Under the pieces are notes generated by a model. It saw nothing but the letters and a program-made list of their open reading frames with translations, searched no databases and was not told where the DNA came from. A program made the position numbers and the translations under genes. Below are positions 52,832 through 62,331 of a DNA stretch of 64,000 bases, one piece after another. Source of the DNA: Phytophthora colocasiae (lineage: Eukaryota > Oomycota > Peronosporomycetes > Peronosporales > Peronosporaceae); NCBI GenBank assembly GCA_018806915.1, contig JAGKQI010000047.1, positions 1,612,001 through 1,676,000 on the forward strand, read 5' to 3'. The first letter of the stretch is position 1, and each line of letters opens with the position of its first letter.

Positions 52832-55800
52832 ATGCTGTTGAAGATCATCCGCGCCGAGGCGCTGGCCGCTGCCGACCTGAATGGAAAGAGTGACCCGTAC
52901 GTCAAGGTCTTTTACGATGGCAAGGAGGTGGCGTCATCTCCACGCGTTAAGCGGTCGCTGAACCCTCGCTGGGACTTTGAAGTGACCATCACTCTGGTGC
53001 ACGCAGGTCCTCTGGACGTCGAGCTGGAGGTTCTAGACAAGGACGAGCTTTCTTCAAGCGACCTACTGGGTGCCCTACGCGTACCCTTCCCGGAGTGGCG
53101 AGAGGTAGTCGAAGAGTATCAGAAACGGAAGCAACGTAGAAATGGACTATTGGAACCCTCTCAGAGAAGTGAAATGCCACCTACAAGCAACGGACGACAC
53201 AGAGGCTCCAAATGCATCGATGTACGACAGATGCATGGCTATAATACGGGGGAAGCAAGCTACGCGGTTAACGGGAGCGACAGTAAACTGCTGCTCCAGA
53301 AACGTGAGAGCCATCCGGGAGATTTACAGACACGATCAAGGTCCTTGAACTCTAGTGGTGGCTATCTGCAAGCGGAGGCGAAAGGTCGCGCTTCCGTGGC
53401 GTCAGGAGAGCTCTTGGTTGAGACAGTGGATGATGCGATGGACATTAAACCGGTGTTTATTTGGTGCAGGTTGGTGAAAGGACCGGCGGCGCAAGGACGC
53501 ATTCTCTGCAGTGTGCAGTACGAAGAGAAAGATCTGAAATATTTGGTGAATAACCCCTATGGGACCAGTATCCAAGAGGTATATCTGCCGCAAAACCAGA
53601 GATTCGAAAATGCTTATTGTCATTTGCCGAGAAGTTGGCATCCAGATGTGGCAGTGAGGCAGGATGAACTTACTGCCATGCATGCAGGGACACCAAAGGA
53701 CTGCTTGTTTCCATGGCACGAGAAGCTGCTGCACATGGTGGAAGAGGTGACAGTTACGTTTCATGTTAACGAATCAAATCAGGGTGTGCTGGCGACGTTG
53801 GTGCTAACGAACTACCGTATTTGGTTCGTGCCCTATCGTCGTGTGCGCGGTTTGCTTCATGAGGACGTCCATACGCTGCCAGTTAGCAAGATCCTGAAGG
53901 CGTCAATTCAACAACAGAAGCGCAGCAACAACAACGTGATCACAGTACTTATCCTGGATAATATGGACGCTGGACACTATCACGTGACACTTTCACCTAT
54001 TTCACGGCTGCGAGATTCCGTCCGGGATTTTTCGCGCGAGGCTGAGCTGAAGCGCGTGAAAACATTGCACAATATCGTGCGTGAAATCGACTGGCTGCGT
54101 ATTGAAAATAGTTTTTGCTCACCGACAGACCGCAACCACACTGTTGCTACTGCAGACGAGATGCAGTTTGAAATGGATTTGCTGCAGTACACGCCCAAGC
54201 ACGGCAGCTCCTCGATGCCCCCACCAATGGCGCGAGCACTAACGACTCAGTTCAGTAAGTATCAGAAGCACACATTTTCAAAAGGGTTCAGTGGAGGCAA
54301 TGATGCGATGGACCACCCGAAGTTTAAACAGCAGAAGAGTGATTCATCTGCGCAACCGCAACTATCCCAGACACAGTCGATGAGAAAACCCCCGCAGCAC
54401 TTCCAGCCCGCTGCAAGGAGGCGAATTCGTTACGACCCAGAAGTTGAATTTACGCGTCAAGGTGCACTGGATCATCCTCGCTGGCGCAAGTGTGATCTCA
54501 ACGAGCAATACAAGCTTTGCCCAACGTATCCGGCATTCCTAATGGTACCGGAGTGTTTGAATGACGAAATAATTAAAGCTGCAGCTGGATTTCGCAGCAA
54601 AAGCCGCTTTCCTGCACTGACTTGGATTCATCCCCGAACTGGAGCGCCACTTTGTCGGAGTAGTCAACCTAACACGGGTGTATTGCGCAGCACGAACCCT
54701 GAGGACAAGAAGCTAATCTGGGCCATTCGTGACGCAGCTCTTCCAGCAGATCAGGCCGCAAGATCTAAAGCCTCCATGCCGAAGAAGAAGGCTAGCGTCG
54801 TGCACATTGTTGACGCACGACCTGAGATCAACGCCAAGAGCAATGCGCTTGCTGGCAAGGGGCATGAATCTGTGAAACAATACGATCGCGACGGCGTATC
54901 TATGGCTGCAATCACGTTCATGGGGATCGATAACATTCACGTTGTGCGCAATTCGCTCGCTGGCCTGGCGCAAGCTTTGTACGAGGTGGAGGATTCTAAC
55001 TTTTTCGGCGCTGTACAGAAGAGTCGTTGGTTGGAGCACATTTGCAGTATCCTTCAAGGAGCAAGTGAGGTGGCGACGCACCTTGAGCGTGGTGAAGCAG
55101 TTCTGGTACACTGTAGTGACGGTTGGGATCGCACTGCGCAGCTTTCTGCGCTAGCTCAGATGATGTTGGACCCATACTTCCGTACGCTGGAAGGCTTCGC
55201 TCTACTGATCGAGAAGGACTGGTGCTCCTTTGGCCACAATTTCCAGAAGAGGTGCTCACACCCTACATCTGACCAGACTTCGCCGATCTTTTTACAGTTT
55301 ATCGATGCAGTGTATCAGCTCACGCTCCAGTTTCCGACACATTTCCAGTTTAACGAATTACTTCTGTCCTCTGTCGCGGAAGCTGTCTACTCGTCATGGT
55401 ATGGCACCTTTCAGAAAAATTCGGAGTGCGAGCGACGCGAATTCTTATCAACCGTCGCTAGTGCGAGTGTGTGGGATGTCATCCGAGCCACCACTGATCA
55501 ATTCCTCAACCCCTTGTTTTCTGGTGGTGAGGTGCGTGCATCTACTGGGTCGAATATGGAGCCAATGATTCCCGTGTGCCGTGTACGTGTGATGCAGTTG
55601 TGGGTCAGTCAGTACCAGAAGGCTATTGGTCACATGCGTTTACAACAGCGGGAATTTGAAATGCTGCAGCTCATTCGGCAGCAAGAAGCGGATCTCTCAC
55701 GTCTTTATGCAGCACTGAGCAGTGAACAACAACTGGAGCTACGTGCTGGCCAACTTAAATCTGATATTGCGAAGCTTTCACGAAGTATGAACCTGAGATA

Positions 55801-56938
55801 TCCGGATGAAGCGAGCACGCCGTCGAAGGAACCGGAAAAGAAACGACTTATGGCTAGTTCCGGAGGGGAAACGCGACGGAATTCGGGAAAACGCACTACG
55901 GCTGCGTCGCTCGACTTCCATGATCTGGCCAGTATCGTCGCTATGGGAACTGCAGGTGCCGCAGCGAGGTCAGCAGCACCTTCGCCGTCTCCTCCTCGTG
56001 AACACATGACCCTGGCACAGTTGCTGCAACGTGCAAATATCGAGGAAGGGCCACCATCTACTGCAGCGACAGCGATACCATCTCAATCGCATAACCTGCC
56101 TAATCCTCGGCGGCGCAAGTCCATATCAAGCCGATCCCGGAGTAACAGTCTCAAGAACACTTTGATCAACGTGGTTGCACAGATGAAGGGCGGGTCTCAT
56201 GACAAGGACGGTGATGAGCCGGTGGAGGTTGGCTCTGCTACACTTCCTAACCCAGTCCGTGTGAGCGAAGGTCGGCGTAATCAGCGCTTGAGCTCGCCTT
56301 CCCGCCGAGATGAACTGAAGCGTGATCTTCATCACCTCGAGACGCAGCTCTCCAAAATCAACAACCAGGTGCAGCTCAAGGAAGAATCGGCTAGACAGAC
56401 CATGCGACGATTCCGCTGCTACAACTACAATCTTCCCGAAACAGCTTTGCGCAAGGAAAACGAAACGCTTTCTCCTAGCAGCGGCAAGAAGGTTCGACTG
56501 GGCGGGTCGAACAGCAGCAAATCGTACCCTTCCCCAAGAACGTCTTCACCGCCGCTATCATCATCTTCTTCACCGGGTTCAGCTTCAACATCGCTGTCGG
56601 CAGGAATTAGCGGCGATTTGGGTGACTCCAGCTCATTCGATGGGGAACCCCTCAATTTTACGCCAGGAAGTTCACCATTACTAGGCACAGATAAGGTAAT
56701 TTCTGGAGGGAACTACCTTAACTCACAGCCTGTGTGGGAACGCGATGAAGACGCACCGTGTTGCAAGCGCTGCAAGAAGAAATTCAAGACACTGTTGCGC
56801 AATCGGCATCACTGCCGTTGCTGTGGGTACGTTTTCTGTGGTCGTTGCACGAGTCACCGCATGAGTCTTCCAGACTTTGGCTACTATGATGTCGTACGTG
56901 TGTGCAAGGTGTGCTACAACTCAGGCGAGGACGGGTAA
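52832..56938 (+). CDS. Myotubularin-type phosphoinositide 3-phosphatase with C2 and FYVE domains
   Basis: The 1,368-aa intronless protein removes the 3-phosphate from PI3P or PI(3,5)P2 on endosomal membranes. Domains: an N-terminal C2 (about 1-90, DLNGKSDPYVKV), a Ser-rich linker, a PH-GRAM region (about 300-420), and the myotubularin phosphatase with the active-site loop VHCSDGWDRT (Cys761, Arg767). A coiled coil follows (about 930-990, EMLQLIRQQEADL), then a long Ser/Pro-rich linker and a C-terminal FYVE zinc finger (about 1303-1366, with CKRCKK and RNRHHCRCCG). The Cys and Arg of C-x5-R are present, so it should be active. The C2 domain begins at the first Met, so a missing upstream exon cannot be excluded. 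The stop is 60 bp before a probable 3' UTR. Confidence 0.92.
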   Translation: MLLKIIRAEALAAADLNGKSDPYVKVFYDGKEVASSPRVKRSLNPRWDFEVTITLVHAGPLDVELEVLDKDELSSSDLLGALRVPFPEWREVVEEYQKRKQRRNGLLEPSQRSEMPPTSNGRHRGSKCIDVRQMHGYNTGEASYAVNGSDSKLLLQKRESHPGDLQTRSRSLNSSGGYLQAEAKGRASVASGELLVETVDDAMDIKPVFIWCRLVKGPAAQGRILCSVQYEEKDLKYLVNNPYGTSIQEVYLPQNQRFENAYCHLPRSWHPDVAVRQDELTAMHAGTPKDCLFPWHEKLLHMVEEVTVTFHVNESNQGVLATLVLTNYRIWFVPYRRVRGLLHEDVHTLPVSKILKASIQQQKRSNNNVITVLILDNMDAGHYHVTLSPISRLRDSVRDFSREAELKRVKTLHNIVREIDWLRIENSFCSPTDRNHTVATADEMQFEMDLLQYTPKHGSSSMPPPMARALTTQFSKYQKHTFSKGFSGGNDAMDHPKFKQQKSDSSAQPQLSQTQSMRKPPQHFQPAARRRIRYDPEVEFTRQGALDHPRWRKCDLNEQYKLCPTYPAFLMVPECLNDEIIKAAAGFRSKSRFPALTWIHPRTGAPLCRSSQPNTGVLRSTNPEDKKLIWAIRDAALPADQAARSKASMPKKKASVVHIVDARPEINAKSNALAGKGHESVKQYDRDGVSMAAITFMGIDNIHVVRNSLAGLAQALYEVEDSNFFGAVQKSRWLEHICSILQGASEVATHLERGEAVLVHCSDGWDRTAQLSALAQMMLDPYFRTLEGFALLIEKDWCSFGHNFQKRCSHPTSDQTSPIFLQFIDAVYQLTLQFPTHFQFNELLLSSVAEAVYSSWYGTFQKNSECERREFLSTVASASVWDVIRATTDQFLNPLFSGGEVRASTGSNMEPMIPVCRVRVMQLWVSQYQKAIGHMRLQQREFEMLQLIRQQEADLSRLYAALSSEQQLELRAGQLKSDIAKLSRSMNLRYPDEASTPSKEPEKKRLMASSGGETRRNSGKRTTAASLDFHDLASIVAMGTAGAAARSAAPSPSPPREHMTLAQLLQRANIEEGPPSTAATAIPSQSHNLPNPRRRKSISSRSRSNSLKNTLINVVAQMKGGSHDKDGDEPVEVGSATLPNPVRVSEGRRNQRLSSPSRRDELKRDLHHLETQLSKINNQVQLKEESARQTMRRFRCYNYNLPETALRKENETLSPSSGKKVRLGGSNSSKSYPSPRTSSPPLSSSSSPGSASTSLSAGISGDLGDSSSFDGEPLNFTPGSSPLLGTDKVISGGNYLNSQPVWERDEDAPCCKRCKKKFKTLLRNRHHCRCCGYVFCGRCTSHRMSLPDFGYYDVVRVCKVCYNSGEDG

Positions 56939-57094
56939 GCGATGGAAAAGAGATCTACGAGATCAAGAATACGGGAGCGCACTAATCTTTTGAGGAAATA
57001 TAAACATCTATTCGCGGGGCAGGAGATGGCTGTGGGCTGGGAAAATCGAGAGCATGGGTGCGAGGAATTCCTCGGAGGAAGGAATGCAAGTGGT

Positions 57095-57958
57095 TTAGAG
57101 TGATTCTGAATCTCGTGTTTGGTCTGCAGGTCGCATCGCTAGGACATCCTCTCGATTTTTAGGGTTTTCATACGCATTACGAGGCGTGAGAGCAGCAGCA
57201 AGTCGAGTTGTTTCAATAGGAATATCCACGAACCCCCTGATTGGTATGCGCTCAGAAATTCCAGGCGATTTTGTGGAGCGGAGTCTGGCTGGGCGACCGA
57301 ACGGTGTTACAGTTGAACCAGGTCCACCTGCAGGTGGAACTGGCACGATATCAAATGTGGCGGCTAACGCACGCTTGGCTTGCAGCTTTTCGAGACGGAC
57401 AGAACGCGGCGTGATTTTCTGACATAGTGCAGGAAATGCTCCATGGAACTGCAGGACGAGGGTATCACTAGTTTGGATGGCATGACAGGGGGCTAACATG
57501 TACGTACTTTGTCAGGGTAATATGATCCAGGTCCGCGTGTTGACGCTCTGGGAACCTCATCAAACCTCGATACATTTGATTGCAAGGAAACTACCGTGTT
57601 GCCCTTCCTTGTAACTTGAGAACTGACGTCGGTGGACTCTTGTGGATCGTAGAATCTCTGAACTGTAACAGTGGGTGTTGGATTCACGTCTCGCTCCGTA
57701 CGATAGAGCGAAAGAGGTTTGAATCGGTGTGCATTGGTGGCCAAGCTGTTCCATTCCTCACGAAAAAGCGCCCCTGGTCCGCGGGCAGCAGCAAGATCTG
57801 TGCACAGTGTACAAGTGAGTCACAAGTTGGTGCGATGGAAGTTCTACCAGGACTTGCGTACCATCGCGTCGGTGTGTGAAGACAGTATTGCGGAATGGTT
57901 CATACTGCTGCTGCGCGCCAGGCTCGCGACAGGTACGCAACTCCATGGGCAACAACAT
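57095..57958 (-). CDS. PG-rich-repeat (STPGR/SHIPPO-like) protein, three exons
   Basis: I infer three exons: 57958-57862, 57797-57508 and 57418-57095, joined across GT-AG introns of 64 and 89 nt. This gives about 236 aa with all phases consistent. Repeats of the sperm-tail PG-rich type are seen as REPGAQQQYEPF, ARGPGALFREEW, TRGPGSYYPDK and AGGPGSTVTPFGR. Such proteins bind microtubules in axonemes or the cortex. The gene lies 5.4 kb from CFAP61, adding a second probable flagellar gene to this island. An in-frame stop lies six codons before the first Met (57958). The C-terminus (to 57095) is polar. Splicing is predicted from consensus sites and needs transcript support. Confidence 0.6.
57419..57507 (-). 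other. Predicted intron 2 of the PG-repeat gene
   Basis: Reads GTACGT ... TGTCAG on the minus strand, 89 nt, phase 0. It joins SYYPDK to KITPRS. Confidence 0.5.
57798..57861 (-). other. Predicted intron 1 of the PG-repeat gene
   Basis: Reads GTACGC ... TGCACAG on the minus strand, 64 nt, phase 1. It joins HRRD to DLAAARGPG. Confidence 0.5.
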
Positions 57959-58054
57959 TTTCCCGTTGGTCTTCAGTGTATTTCTGGTATAATACCAGTA
58001 CCCGAGATTATCCTTACGTCAATGTGTGTACTTTTACTTTACATCGTTCTCAAT

Positions 58055-59732
58055 CTATGGAAGGTCAAGGCTGCTTTCACGGAACGAGCCACGCAGCATT
58101 TCGAGTTTGTTGCGGACGTAGCCGAGTAACTCAGGATTTTGCTCCACAAGCGTCTCGAACCTCTTGAAGGTGATGCCAGCACCAGTCTCGGCTTGAACAT
58201 GAGACGCTTGACGTAATGCAACGGCGACGCTGGTTTCTGGAAGACCGTAAAAGCTGCGATGGAAGCGCAACATTTGCTCCAGCTCGGCTGCGTCAATTAG
58301 GCCGTTGTTATCCACGTCGTAGAGGCGGAAAGCGAACTTGGCCAGTGCGTCGTCGCCTTCATTGACGCTCTGAGGGTTTAACGCACGCAGAGCCATGCAC
58401 AACTCGCGGAAGTCAATGAGTCCACTGTCGTCCACATCTACGAGGTCAAAGAGCTTGTCCACAAGCACAGCGTCGTCACCTGGGAACAAAGCACGTAGTT
58501 CCTCCATTGACAATTGACCGTCCTTATCCAAGTCGCGCTGTCTGAAATAATCCACCAAACGGTCCACATCTCCACGCTTCAAAGCTGTAAGCGAGATCAC
58601 TTCGCCCACATTTGTGAGAGGCACGACGTGCTTGGTGGCATAGTCTCCCACACGCATCAACATGGCTACATCTTCATACGCATGGTTTGTCGTGGGGATC
58701 CCTAGCGCTTGAGCCATGACTTCACGCACATTGTTCGCGTACAATTGCGGATCGTTCTGTTCGCGTTCGGACGGGTAATAAGCAGGTAGAACCTCCACTT
58801 CCAGGCGGTTGTACACTTGGCAAAGCACTCGAAACGCTAGGTAAAGACCGGAAACTCCAGGAGGCCAACTCATGTCGAAATGTTTGTACGGATATCGTAA
58901 CACAATGGGCTGGCACGGAACACCAGAAACGAAGGAGCCGACTTTAAACTTGGTAAGGGCCAATTGGTTGCTGGTAGTTCCTTCAGGAAAGACGAGAAGC
59001 GGGGGTTTATTGGGGTCTGCAACGTGCGACGTGATGTCGTTCATAGCTCGTTTCCGTCCTTCGGCCGTTCCTCTATCAATCAAAATCGGTTGAATCATCT
59101 GCACAATTCTGCTGATCAATGTCCGTCTTCATGGCGATACTGGGCGACAACAAGGTGAAGATGTAGAGGCCGTCGAAGAAAGTCAAGTGGTTGCTCACGA
59201 TGACTCGAGGCATCGCTCCGCGATCAAAGTTGGGCGGATACTTGACCGGAACCCAATAGTAACCCACAAGGAGCATCAAAGACCGTAGCAGATATGGCAC
59301 AGGAGCTCCGATGATACGTCTCCAGCTTGGCAGAGGTGGACGAGCTCCCGAGTGAGCATCCAACGGTTTGTAACCAATGAGAGCGACGTGGCTCACGATG
59401 GCGAGGAGTACACCGACACATAGAAGGAGAATGAAGCGGAGCAGTGGCACCCCGAGAAGACACAAGACCACCATCTTGATCTTCTCGTACGTGTCCACCG
59501 GCGTCGTGTACGTGAACGGGTTGTGTTTGATTCGTGCGGTGGAAGCCCCGCAACTAGACGAAGCAGTGACGTAGGCCCCACCGGCAGCCGCTGCTTGCTC
59601 GGATGGCGAGACTTTGACGCCCATGTCGATTAGATGAGAGAGAGGAAGCTCCTGATACTCGAACGCAGCGCATTCCGGCTCCCGTGAAGGTGGAGGGGAC
59701 GTGGAGGCCAGCAGTAAAGCTGTTGAGCTCAT
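58055..59732 (-). CDS. Lysophosphatidylcholine acyltransferase with EF hands (one frameshift)
   Basis: This is an LPCAT1/2-type acyltransferase remodelling phospholipids at the ER. The first part (from the Met at 59732) has a cytosolic Ser/Ala-rich N-terminus, a long hydrophobic region (about 85-120, VVLCLLGVPLLRFILLLCVG...), and acyltransferase motif I as NHLTFFD (H-x4-D). Near 59105 the frame changes by one base after IAMKTDI. The second frame supplies QPILIDRGT, FPEGTTSN (motif III), the region with PYKHFDMSWPPG, and three EF hands (DLDKDGQLSMEE, DVDDSGLIDFRE, DVDNNGLIDAAE). All expected motifs are present, so the shift is either a sequencing error, one extra base, or a very recent loss. 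Intact length would be about 558 aa. Confidence 0.8.
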
Positions 59733-60334
59733 TTTTAGCTGGTCGAGTCGACAGGAATAGAGGCGTTGAATGTGTTGTAGTGAATGCCAATGCAGTGCGG
59801 TGCTGGTCTCTGATCGACGAATGAATTGGTGATGATGGCGGCTCCGGAGGTGCAAGGTCAAGGCATGCAAGGGCACAAGAGGTGACAAGCCCTATGGCTA
59901 CCTCCTCATTCGTATGCGCTCCAGTATGCCTGACCGGCGTTAAACATCTCTACTTTGATATTTTCCGTCTACAAAAAGATTTGTATGCAGGTATAATGAA
60001 ATCATTAAAGAGTTTCAATTTTTGATATCACTGCACTTTAAAAATAAACGTATTATTTGGTAAGAGAGGTTTCAAGATACACTAAATTATAGGCACATGG
60101 TACCTCTCGTATGGAACATTGTACCACGATAAAACCGACAATCACTCCTTGAATGGCGTGACGCTAGACGTGTCGACAGTGATTAAACAGACGTAGCTCT
60201 GTCACATGCTTGTACAATGCGGCATTGTGTTGGACTCACAACAAGTAGCGCCCAAAGGCTCGATTTGATTTACGTTAAGGGAAGGATAAAGGTTGGTGTC
60301 CGTTCAACTCACTCGCTATACGTCGCGCGCTGCT
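59733..60334. other. Intergenic between UGDH 3' end and LPCAT 5' end
   Basis: About 600 bp. It includes the LPCAT leader and the UGDH 3' region, and no further gene is seen. An A/T-rich stretch around 60000-60060 has AATAAA-like motifs. Confidence 0.4.
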
Positions 60335-61762
60335 CTAGAACGGCAGTTCACCCGAGATGACGTCGGCGCGGCCGATGACGTACACCTTGGCGCCCAGCTC
60401 AGCGATCTTGTCGTGGGGTAGGATGTTGCGGCCATCGAAGAAGAAGGCAGGCTTGGTCATGCCCTCATAGATCTTAGCGTAGTCCAGGGTCTTGAACTCA
60501 TCCCACTCAGTAAGCGCAGCGATGGCGTGGGAGTCCTTAGCAGCCTCGTACGGGTCGTTGTACACTGTGAGCAGCTTGTCCATCTGTGGGTGGCTGGCCT
60601 TGGTCACACCCTGGTACTCGAGTTCGTGCATCATCTCCTCAATCTTCACCTGCGGGTCATACACAGCCACATTGGCCTTCTCCTCCAGCAAGTACTTGAC
60701 AATCGTAGCAGCGGGGGTCTCACGCACATCGCCCGTGTCCTTCTTGAAGGCGAAACCGAAGATGCAGATCTTCTTGTTGGTCACCGTGTTGAACATCCGG
60801 CGGATCATGGTCGTAGCGAATCGGGTCTTCTGGTACTCGTTCATGGTGACAACGTGGCGCCAGTAGTCCGCCACCTCAGGCAAGTGGAAGCTCTCGGCCA
60901 AGTACACGAGGTTGAGAATATCCTTCTGGAAGCATGAGCCACCGAAACCGACTGAACAGTTCAAGAACTTGGCGCCGATACGGTCATCAGCGCCGACAGC
61001 ACGTGCAACTTCGTGCACATTAGCTCCAGTAGCCTCGCAAACAGCAGAGATGGAGTTAATACTCGAGATACGTTGAGCGAGGAAGGCATTGGCCACCAGC
61101 TTGGACAGCTCCGAGGACCAGACATTTGTCGTGATGATCTTTTCACGAGCCACCCAGTGAGCATAGACACTCACGAGCTTCTCCACCGCAACATGTCCCT
61201 CAGGAGTCTCCGCTCCTCCAATCAGGATACGACTAGGATTCTGCAGGTCGTCAATAGCAGTTCCTTCAGCCAGGAACTCGGGGTTGGACAGCACCTCAAA
61301 CTTAAGACCCTTCGAGTTAGCACGTAGCACCGCCTTGATGCTCTCCGAGGTGCGGACAGGCACAGTAGACTTCTCCACGACAATTTTTCCCTCCGTAGCC
61401 ACATCTGCGATCTTCCGGGCACAAGCTTCGCAGTTCTTCGTGTCTGCTGCACTGCCAGCGCCAATACCACTGGTCTTGGTGGGGGTATTGACACACACGA
61501 AGATGATTTCAGCCTCGTTAATGTACTTGTCCAGGTCCGTAGAGAAGAATAGATTCTTGTTACGTCTGGCGTCCACCAGCTCCTTAAGGCCCGGCTCGTA
61601 GATGGGGATATCGTCCGGCGTGTTCCACTTGGCGATCTGCTGCTCGCTCACGTCCACAACGACCACTTTGATATCCGGACAGGCGGCGGCGATGACGGCC
61701 ATAGTGGGGCCACCCACGTATCCGGCGCCCATGCAGCAAATGGTCATCTTGAATTCCGACAT
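60335..61762 (-). CDS. UDP-glucose 6-dehydrogenase
   Basis: The 475-aa cytosolic enzyme oxidises UDP-glucose to UDP-glucuronate with two NAD+, supplying precursors for wall and matrix polysaccharides. The Rossmann motif GAGYVGGP (12-19) follows the first strand. [11 protein letters not shown] (130-140) and [11 protein letters not shown] are conserved UGDH segments. The catalytic Cys277 lies in [10 protein letters not shown], and the C-terminal UDP-binding domain begins near [21 protein letters not shown]. The length matches eukaryotic UGDH (about 490 aa). There are no introns and the frame is intact. The Met at 61762 is immediately followed by the first beta strand, so the start is secure. 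Confidence 0.97.
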   Translation of the reverse strand: MSEFKMTICCMGAGYVGGPTMAVIAAACPDIKVVVVDVSEQQIAKWNTPDDIPIYEPGLKELVDARRNKNLFFSTDLDKYINEAEIIFVCVNTPTKTSGIGAGSAADTKNCEACARKIADVATEGKIVVEKSTVPVRTSESIKAVLRANSKGLKFEVLSNPEFLAEGTAIDDLQNPSRILIGGAETPEGHVAVEKLVSVYAHWVAREKIITTNVWSSELSKLVANAFLAQRISSINSISAVCEATGANVHEVARAVGADDRIGAKFLNCSVGFGGSCFQKDILNLVYLAESFHLPEVADYWRHVVTMNEYQKTRFATTMIRRMFNTVTNKKICIFGFAFKKDTGDVRETPAATIVKYLLEEKANVAVYDPQVKIEEMMHELEYQGVTKASHPQMDKLLTVYNDPYEAAKDSHAIAALTEWDEFKTLDYAKIYEGMTKPAFFFDGRNILPHDKIAELGAKVYVIGRADVISGELPF

Positions 61763-62331
61763 GGTTAGTAGGGTTTAATAGGGTTTAGAGCTTGAGTCTT
61801 GGCGTGGCGTGGACTTGGCTGGCACGTGGCAGATTCAATAGTGCCGACGATAATGGAGGGGCGGCGAAAGTCTCTTGAAACGGATGGAAAGAAGGATGGT
61901 GATTGGTGGAGTTTTAGACGAATGAGAGATGTAGGATCCTGCCCGATCTTAGGCTGGGGGCTAGGACGGCAACACGACAACAGCACATGTTGGGCTTCTC
62001 TGAAGCTGTAGACGTTTTACATGAGAGATATGCTCAAGTACTATGTACAATTCGATTGCAAGGTGTTGGGTGGAATGAAAGATGGAGGTATGTTGTGGTC
62101 CCTCCTTGGACGAATCATACCACGTCCATAATCAAAAGTGTCAGCACCACATTGCTCAAGCTCAAACTTGCTTGACGAGTTTCTCAGTTAACGTTAAGCA
62201 CATCTATCTTCTTGTGGGTGTACACCTTTTAACCTTCAAAATGTCAAAAAGAAAATTCAATACGTCAAAACGTAAATTCAAAACGACACAGGCGTACAAA
62301 ACCAATATTATATTGTCATCACTAAAGACAG
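61763..62331. other. UGDH upstream region
   Basis: It contains the UGDH promoter (minus direction) and no gene. A short imperfect tandem of about 21 bp (TCAAAAAGAAAATTCAA type) is at 62245-62285, just before the MULE insertion. Confidence 0.45.
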
